NCBI RefSeq assembly: GCF_000514815.1
Contig: NZ_AZWQ01000015.1
Coordinates: 70,652-134,651, forward strand
Length of the DNA stretch: 64,000 nucleotides
Source: Salinispora fenicalii
Lineage (GTDB): Bacteria; Actinomycetota; Actinomycetes; Mycobacteriales; Micromonosporaceae
Direction of reading: 5' to 3'
In this document: positions 58,803 to 64,000 of the stretch, in pieces
Layout: each line of letters begins with the position of its first letter
How positions within the stretch are numbered: the stretch's first letter is position 1
Position numbers and translations under genes: made by a program
The notes under the pieces: model-generated
Told to the model about the DNA's origin: nothing
Seen by the model: only the letters and a program-made list of their open reading frames with translations
Databases searched by the model: none

Positions 58803-59465
58803 GTGGTACGACGGTTGGTGGTTGCCCTACTCGCGCCGCTCACCTGGGCGCCGCCGGAGATCGACCCGACCGACTGGCGGACGGCGCTCGCCGAGGACGT
58901 CGTTGACCTACTCGCCACGCTGAACGAAGTCGAGACCGCTGTTGCGGTGACCGAGGCCGACCAGTGGCTGGCCGACGCCGTGGTCTGGCCCGGCACCACC
59001 ATCTATCAGATCCCGCAGCCCACCGTTGACGCCGTCCTCGCCAGCTGCGGGCAGACCGTCCGGCCGAGCCAGCCGGCCAGCAGCAACCGCGCCGAGGCCG
59101 GGCGCGGCTACGACCAGGTGGCCGTTGTCGCCGGGGACGCCCCGGACCTACCTGGGCTGACCATCGGCAAGTTACTCCGGCCGCTCACCACCCGACCGAT
59201 GGCGGTGGCCCCGGTCGCAGGTGCCGACGCCGGCCTGCTCGGAGCGGCGGCCCGACTGCCCTTACCGGAGTGGCTACCGGCGCTGGACCTGGATCGGGCG
59301 GTGCCTGCCGCGGTGCGCGCGGCGGCGCCTCGCCCCGGCGATCTCGCCGTCACCGCCCGGTGGCATCGGCTGCGCGGCCCGGACGACCTGGCCCGGCTCG
59401 ACCCCGCCCTGGCTGGCTGGGACGCCACCCGCACCCTGCTGGCCAGCGCCGGAATCCTCGGCTGA
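58803..59465 (+). CDS. DUF2064-like nucleotidyl/glycosyltransferase-fold protein
   Basis: A 220-aa protein. The central part, YDQVAVVAGDAPDLPGLTIGKLL followed by PMAVAPVAGADAGLLGAAARLPLP, matches the DUF2064/CofC-like fold in which a donor-binding Asp sits in the GDxPDLP turn. The N-terminal part (DVVDLLATLNEVETAVAVTEAD) fits the first Rossmann strands. The catalytic role is unknown. TAGGGT (58791-58796) lies 6 nt before GTG 58803, implying a leaderless mRNA separate from the upstream gene. Confidence 0.7.
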   Translation: MVRRLVVALLAPLTWAPPEIDPTDWRTALAEDVVDLLATLNEVETAVAVTEADQWLADAVVWPGTTIYQIPQPTVDAVLASCGQTVRPSQPASSNRAEAGRGYDQVAVVAGDAPDLPGLTIGKLLRPLTTRPMAVAPVAGADAGLLGAAARLPLPEWLPALDLDRAVPAAVRAAAPRPGDLAVTARWHRLRGPDDLARLDPALAGWDATRTLLASAGILG

Positions 59466-59484
59466 CCCCCGGCGGGCCGGCGAG

Positions 59485-60768
59485 TCAGCCGGCCGTGGGT
59501 GGGTCCTGTCCGTCGGGCTCGCCGGGGGCCTTCTCCGGCGGGCCACCCGGCGCGCTGAAGTCGAAGTTCTCCAACTCGTCAGCATCGAGCCGGGATTGGG
59601 CGAAGGCAACCGGGTCGGCGAAGTCGTCGTCGGAGGGCAGCAGGTCGGGGTGGCCCCAGAGCGCATCCCGCCCGGCGATTCCCCGGTGCTCGGTGAGGGC
59701 CGCCCAGAGCGCCGCCGCCTCCCGCAGCCGCCGTGGCCGAAGCTCCAGGCCGACCAGGGCGGCGAAGGTCTGCTCGGCCGGACCTCCCGCGGCCCGCCGT
59801 CGCCGGAACGCCTCCCCGAGCCGGACGACGTTGGGCAGTCGCTCCCCGGCCGCGCTGTCGACCACGTGGCAGACCCAGCCCTCGACGAGCGCGAGGGCCG
59901 TCTCCAGTCGGGCCAGCGACGCCTTCTGGGCTGGATTGTCCTCTGGGGTGAAGATCCCCTCCAGCGCGATCGCCTGCATCGACTCCGGGTCGGTTGGGTC
60001 AACGCGGCCCATCGCCTCCTCAATCGCCTCGCGGTTGACCCGGATGCCGGAGGCGTACATCTCTACCGCGTTGAGTACATGTCCGCGCAGCCACGGCACG
60101 TGCTCGAAGAGGCGCTGGTGAGCCGCCTCGCGTAGGGCTACGTAGAGGCGTACCTCGTCCTCGGGCAGTTCCAGCCCGGCACCGTAGTCCCGGATGTTGG
60201 CCGGGACGAGCGCCGCCGTGCCGGCCGGGCCGAGTGGCAGCCCGATGTCGCCAGCGGAGAGCACCTCGGCGGCGAGTGAGCCGAGGGCCTGGCCCAGTTG
60301 GCCCCCGAAGAGGGCCCCGCCGAGGGTGGCCACCATCGACTGCATCGGGCCGAGTTGGGCCCGCGCCTCCGGCGGCACCAGGTCGCCCATGGCGCCGACC
60401 ATTCGGCTGGCCACCGGGTCACACAACTTGCGCCAGACATCGAGGGTTTTGTAGATCCACTCATTCCGGTTCCACGCCACCGAGGCGCGGATGCCCGACG
60501 GGAGCGCCGAGCCCGACTCCAACCAGAGGTCGGCCAGCCGCAGCGCCTCCTCCACCGCGTTGCGCTCGTACGGCGAGACAGCCGGATCGCCACCGGCGCT
60601 GAGCTGGCTCGCCGCAACCTGGCGGGCCAAGTCCCAGTTCACCGGTCCACTGCCGGGCGCGGCGAGCAGGTGCTGCAGCTGGGACATGAACTGCTGCATC
60701 TGCGCGGGGTCGTTGGGGTCTGGTGGCTGGCCACCGGGGAGCGCGAAACCGAACGGAATATCAGGCAC
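59485..60768 (-). CDS. Zinc-dependent metalloprotease, DUF2342 (Rv3195-like)
   Basis: A 427-aa member of the actinobacterial DUF2342 family. A Pro/Gln/Met-rich N-terminus (PNDPAQMQQFMSQLQHLL) is followed by the typical ARQVAASQLSAGGDPAVSPYERNAVEEALRLADLWL, GALFGGQLGQALGSLAAEVL and ALVEGWVCHVVDSAAGERLP segments. A second conserved helix has REAAHQRLFEHVPWLRGHV with a HxxxFEH-type arrangement. TACCGT (60776-60781, minus strand) lies 7 nt before GTG 60768: leaderless. It is divergent from the PDZ protease gene and occupies the same position in mycobacteria. Confidence 0.9.
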   Translation of the reverse strand: MPDIPFGFALPGGQPPDPNDPAQMQQFMSQLQHLLAAPGSGPVNWDLARQVAASQLSAGGDPAVSPYERNAVEEALRLADLWLESGSALPSGIRASVAWNRNEWIYKTLDVWRKLCDPVASRMVGAMGDLVPPEARAQLGPMQSMVATLGGALFGGQLGQALGSLAAEVLSAGDIGLPLGPAGTAALVPANIRDYGAGLELPEDEVRLYVALREAAHQRLFEHVPWLRGHVLNAVEMYASGIRVNREAIEEAMGRVDPTDPESMQAIALEGIFTPEDNPAQKASLARLETALALVEGWVCHVVDSAAGERLPNVVRLGEAFRRRRAAGGPAEQTFAALVGLELRPRRLREAAALWAALTEHRGIAGRDALWGHPDLLPSDDDFADPVAFAQSRLDADELENFDFSAPGGPPEKAPGEPDGQDPPTAG

Positions 60769-60868
60769 GGGGTCTACGGTACGCGCGCCGCGCCCCAGGT
60801 CGCGTCGGCTGGCGTCGCGTCAACGGTGAAGTCCTGGCTGGTCCGCGGGGGCCAACGCGTTCGATCGG

Positions 60869-60874
60869 TACGCT
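60869..60874 (+). promoter_or_regulatory. Putative -10 box (TACGCT), leaderless PDZ protease gene
   Basis: TACGCT lies 7 nt before ATG 60882, with no Shine-Dalgarno. With TACCGT at 60776-60781 on the other strand it forms a divergent promoter pair about 87 bp apart. Confidence 0.5.
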
Positions 60875-60881
60875 CTGCCGC

Positions 60882-61895
60882 ATGAGACGTCGCGGCGTGA
60901 CCGTCCTGCTCGGTGCCATCTTTGTTGCCCTGCTCGGCATCGGCGTGCTTGCGGCGCCCATCCCGTACGTGGTGTTGGGCCCCGGCCCCACCGTCAACAC
61001 GCTGGGCACCGAGGACGGCAAGGAGGTCATCCAGGTCGACGGTCGGGAGACCTCCACCTCGGCGGGGGAGTTGCGGTTGACCACCGTGGGGGTGCAGCCC
61101 TCGGTCAAGCTGCGCGCGGCCATCCAGGGTTGGTTCTCCGACGACGAGGCGGTGGTGCCGCGGGAGCTGGTCTACCCGCCGGGGGAGAGCCGAGAGGAGG
61201 TCGAGGAACGCAATGCGGAGGACTTTGAGGCCTCTCAGTCCAGCGCGGAGACGGTCGCGCTGCGTGAACTCGGATTCCCGGTGCTGGTGGAGGTAAAGAC
61301 AGTCGCCGAGGACGGCCCGGCGGCCGGTCTGCTCCGTCCCGGTGACGTGGTGACCTCCGTCAACGGAGAGCCGGTCCCGGTGGCCATCCGGCTGACCGAG
61401 CTGATCCAGGCTGAGCCGGTCGGCACCGTCCTGGAGATCGGCTACACCCGCAACGGGACTCCCGGGACTGCGCGGATCACGAGCCAGGAGCGGGACGGTA
61501 GACCCCGGATCGGGATCGGAATCGAACAGCAGCAACCGCACCCGTTCACGCTCACGATCGACCTGGAGGACATCGGTGGTCCGAGCGCCGGACTCATGTT
61601 CGCCCTCGGCATCATCGACAAGTTGACCCCGGAGGATCTGACTGGTGGGCAGATCATCGCGGGCACTGGCACGATCGATGACGCGGGCCGGATCGGCCCG
61701 ATCGGCGGTATCCCCCAGAAGCTGGTCGGCGCCAAGGAGGCCGGCGCTACCTCCTTCCTGGTCCCGGCGGAAAACTGCGCCGAGGCAGTCCGCAACCCCC
61801 AGCCCGACCTGCCGCTGCTCAAGGTGGCGACGCTGGACGACGCGCTGACCGCCCTCGAGCAGCTGCGAACGGGGGGTGAGCCGACCCGCTGCTGA
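60882..61895 (+). CDS. PDZ-containing Lon-like serine protease
   Basis: A 337-aa membrane-tethered protein: MRRRGVTVLLGAIFVALLGIGV is an N-terminal anchor or uncleaved signal, then a PDZ domain (about residues 130-215, GPAAGLLRPGDVVTSVNGEPV) and a Lon-type S16 domain. The Ser/Lys dyad lies in DIGGPSAGLMFALG and GGIPQKLVGAKEAG. It lacks an AAA+ module, so it acts without its own unfoldase. Homologues (Rv3194c) flank UPF0182 in mycobacteria. -10 box 7 nt before the ATG. Confidence 0.92.
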   Translation: MRRRGVTVLLGAIFVALLGIGVLAAPIPYVVLGPGPTVNTLGTEDGKEVIQVDGRETSTSAGELRLTTVGVQPSVKLRAAIQGWFSDDEAVVPRELVYPPGESREEVEERNAEDFEASQSSAETVALRELGFPVLVEVKTVAEDGPAAGLLRPGDVVTSVNGEPVPVAIRLTELIQAEPVGTVLEIGYTRNGTPGTARITSQERDGRPRIGIGIEQQQPHPFTLTIDLEDIGGPSAGLMFALGIIDKLTPEDLTGGQIIAGTGTIDDAGRIGPIGGIPQKLVGAKEAGATSFLVPAENCAEAVRNPQPDLPLLKVATLDDALTALEQLRTGGEPTRC

Positions 61896-61998
61896 CTCAA
61901 CTGCCGGCACTCGGCACGACCGCGGACGACAGGTTTGGCGAGACCCCGTACTCTGGTGGCCTGGTCGGAGCCGATCAACCGAACGTGCGGAGCCAACA

Positions 61999-64000
61999 GT
62001 GGTTATGCGTAGCAGCGCCCCCATGCCGAGGATGAGCCGACGCGGACGCGTCACGATTGGTGTCCTGGTCGGGGTCTTCGTGCTCTTCACCCTGCTCGGT
62101 TGGGGTGTGCAGGCGTGGACCGACTGGCTCTGGTTCGGCGAGGTCGACTACACCGCGGTCTTCAGCGGGGTGCTCGTCACCCGGCTGCTGCTCTTCGTCA
62201 CGGTCGGCCTGGCCATGGCGGCCATCGTCGGCGGCAATCTCTGGCTGGCGCATCGACTGCGGCCTCGGCTGCGCCCGCAGTCACCGGAGCAGGCCACCCT
62301 GGAGCGATACCGGATGCTGCTCAGCCCTCGGCTCGGCATCTGGTTCGCGACGGCCTCCGTCGTGGTCGGCCTCTTCGCGGGACTGTCGGCGCAGAGCAGG
62401 TGGAGCGAGTGGCTGCTGTTCCGCAACGGTGGGGACTTCGGAGTCAAGGACCCGGAGTTCGGGGTGGACATCGGCTTCTACATCTTCGACCTGCCGTTCT
62501 GGCGCTATCTGCTCGGGGTCGCCTTCACCGCCGTGGTGTTGGCCCTGCTCGGGGCGCTCGCTGTGCACTATGTCTTCGGCGGGATCCGGCTCCAGGGCGT
62601 GGGCGACCGGATGAGCACCGCGGCGCGGGCCCATCTGAGCAGCTTGATCGCGGTCTTCGTGCTACTCAAGGCCGTCGCGTACGTGCTCGACCGGCGGACA
62701 ATGCTGCTGGAGTACAACGACGGCGCCAACGTCTACGGTGCCGGCTACGCCGACGTCAACGCGTTGCTGCCGGCGAAGGAGATCCTCGCCTACATCTCGG
62801 TCGTCGTGGCGATCGCGGTCCTCGTCTTCTCCAACGCCTGGATGCGCAACCTGGTCTGGCCCGGCATCTCGCTGGCCCTGCTCGGGGTCTCCGCGGTCGC
62901 CATCGGCGGCATCTACCCGTGGGCTGTGCAGACCTTCGAGGTGAAGCCGAGTGCCCGAGACAAGGAAGCGCGGTACATCGAGCGCAGCATCGAAGCGACT
63001 CGGGCGGCATTCAGTCTGGGCGTGGCCGAGACCACGCGGTACGCGGCGAGTAACCTGCAGCCGCCGGCGAGCCTCGCCACCGACACCGCGGTGGTGCCGA
63101 ACGCCCGACTGCTCGATCCGCAGCTGGTCAGCGAGACGTACACGCAGCTGCAACAGGTTCGCGGTTTCTACGACTTCGGCCCCAAGCTCGATATCGACCG
63201 CTACACCGTCGATGGGAAGACCCAGGACTACGTGGTCGGGGTCCGTGAGATCAACTATGGCGAGCTGACCACACAGCAGAGCAACTGGATCAACCGGCAC
63301 ACCGTCTACACCCACGGTTACGGTCTGGTCGCGGCCCCGGCGAACCGGGTGGTCTGCGGTGGCCAGCCGTACTTCGTCTCCGGCTTCCTCGGGGAGCGGT
63401 CGCAGGAGGGGTGCGCCGCGCAGGTCGACCAGATCCCGGCCAGCCAGCCGCGGATCTACTACGGCGAGCGGATGGAGGCCGGTGACTACGCCATCGTCGG
63501 TAAGTCGAACCCGGATGCCAGCCCCGCCGAGTTCGATCGCCCGGTCGGCGAGGACGGATCCGAGTCCTACTACACCTACACCGGCTCCGGCGGCGTCGAC
63601 GTCGGCTCGTTCGGTCGCCGGCTGCTCTACGCGATCAAAGAGCAGGAGTCAAACTTCCTGCTCTCCGAGGCGGTCAACGAGAACTCGAAGCTGCTCTACG
63701 TCCGTAACCCGCGGGAGCGGGTGGAGAAGGTCGCCCCGTTCCTCACCGTGGACGGTGACCCGTATCCGGCGGTAATCGATGGCCGGGTGACCTGGATCAT
63801 CGATGGTTACACCACCGCCGCGACCTACCCCTACGCCGAGCGGATCAACCTCCAGACCGAGACCACCGACGAACTCACCAACCGGGGCACCTTCCAGCAG
63901 GCCCGGGAGAACATCAACTACATCCGGAACTCGGTCAAGGCGACGGTTGACGCGTACGACGGCACGGTCACCCTCTACGAGTTCGACGACGGCGACCCAG
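61999..64000 (+). CDS. UPF0182 membrane protein (3' end cut by window)
   Basis: At least 665 residues; the family is about 980-1000 aa, so roughly a third is missing beyond the window. Seven N-terminal hydrophobic segments (VTIGVLVGVFVLFTLLGWGV, TRLLLFVTVGLAMAAIVGG, LGIWFATASVVVGLFAGLS, YLLGVAFTAVVLALLGALAV, LSSLIAVFVLLKAVAYVLD, ILAYISVVVAIAVLVFSNAW, LALLGVSAVAIGGIYPW) precede a large extracytoplasmic domain starting RYIERSIEATRAAFSLG. GTG 61999 has GGAG about 6 nt upstream; ATG 62005 is the alternative. Function unknown; conserved next to the PDZ protease in actinobacteria. Confidence 0.93.
   Translation, partial: MVMRSSAPMPRMSRRGRVTIGVLVGVFVLFTLLGWGVQAWTDWLWFGEVDYTAVFSGVLVTRLLLFVTVGLAMAAIVGGNLWLAHRLRPRLRPQSPEQATLERYRMLLSPRLGIWFATASVVVGLFAGLSAQSRWSEWLLFRNGGDFGVKDPEFGVDIGFYIFDLPFWRYLLGVAFTAVVLALLGALAVHYVFGGIRLQGVGDRMSTAARAHLSSLIAVFVLLKAVAYVLDRRTMLLEYNDGANVYGAGYADVNALLPAKEILAYISVVVAIAVLVFSNAWMRNLVWPGISLALLGVSAVAIGGIYPWAVQTFEVKPSARDKEARYIERSIEATRAAFSLGVAETTRYAASNLQPPASLATDTAVVPNARLLDPQLVSETYTQLQQVRGFYDFGPKLDIDRYTVDGKTQDYVVGVREINYGELTTQQSNWINRHTVYTHGYGLVAAPANRVVCGGQPYFVSGFLGERSQEGCAAQVDQIPASQPRIYYGERMEAGDYAIVGKSNPDASPAEFDRPVGEDGSESYYTYTGSGGVDVGSFGRRLLYAIKEQESNFLLSEAVNENSKLLYVRNPRERVEKVAPFLTVDGDPYPAVIDGRVTWIIDGYTTAATYPYAERINLQTETTDELTNRGTFQQARENINYIRNSVKATVDAYDGTVTLYEFDDGDP

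Overview
This is a high-GC actinobacterial chromosome segment. Mycothiol genes (mshB, mycoredoxin), WhiB7, AdnAB, UvrD2, a WhiJ/DUF397 pair and UPF0182 are all present, and codon use and overlap style fit Micromonosporaceae. Salinispora or Micromonospora is my best guess; this is inferred from gene content, not from a search.

Layout. (1) 1-12.6 kb: a 14-copy 7-bp repeat and ychF, then an accessory stretch. It holds an HD hydrolase, small hypotheticals, a DUF418 remnant, a GNAT, a secreted penicillin-acylase-type enzyme, a GNAT pseudogene broken by one in-frame TGA, an XRE-TPR regulator with two small Cys-containing proteins and endonuclease V, and an XRE repressor divergent from map across a palindromic operator. 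(2) 12.6-29.5 kb: core metabolism. Genes are a MutT protein, an Sdh1-type succinate dehydrogenase (sdhC-sdhA-sdhB, minus strand), TldD/TldE with an S9 peptidase, mshB, ferredoxin-dapC-tyrA, a SIMPL protein and a nucleoside-kinase-like protein. (3) 29.8-36.8 kb: a large secreted S8 protease, divergent dapD/dapE, and two LOG-family proteins. (4) 36.9-64 kb: a block that, from memory, follows the M. tuberculosis order Rv3202c to Rv3193c: adnA, adnB, (M16 peptidase pair), nudC, (WhiJ/DUF397, MFS), mrx1, uvrD2, whiB7, ABC1 kinase, ThiF-like protein, DUF2342 metalloprotease, PDZ/Lon-like protease, UPF0182 (cut by the window end).

How genes work together. Three lysine/DAP genes (dapC, dapD, dapE) lie in two loci. 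AdnA/AdnB form a helicase-nuclease for double-strand-break processing, with UvrD2 nearby. MshB makes mycothiol and mycoredoxin uses it. TldD and TldE form one protease complex.

Regulation readable from sequence. About fifteen genes carry a TANNNT -10 hexamer 5-8 nt before the start codon, implying leaderless mRNAs. dapD and dapE share one 10-bp palindrome as both -10 boxes. whiB7 has an upstream ORF, a true intrinsic terminator and a competing upstream pairing segment, the layout of ribosome-controlled attenuation. Three DnaA-box-like 9-mers sit upstream of the ThiF-like gene.

No tRNA, rRNA, CRISPR array, insertion sequence or prophage was seen.
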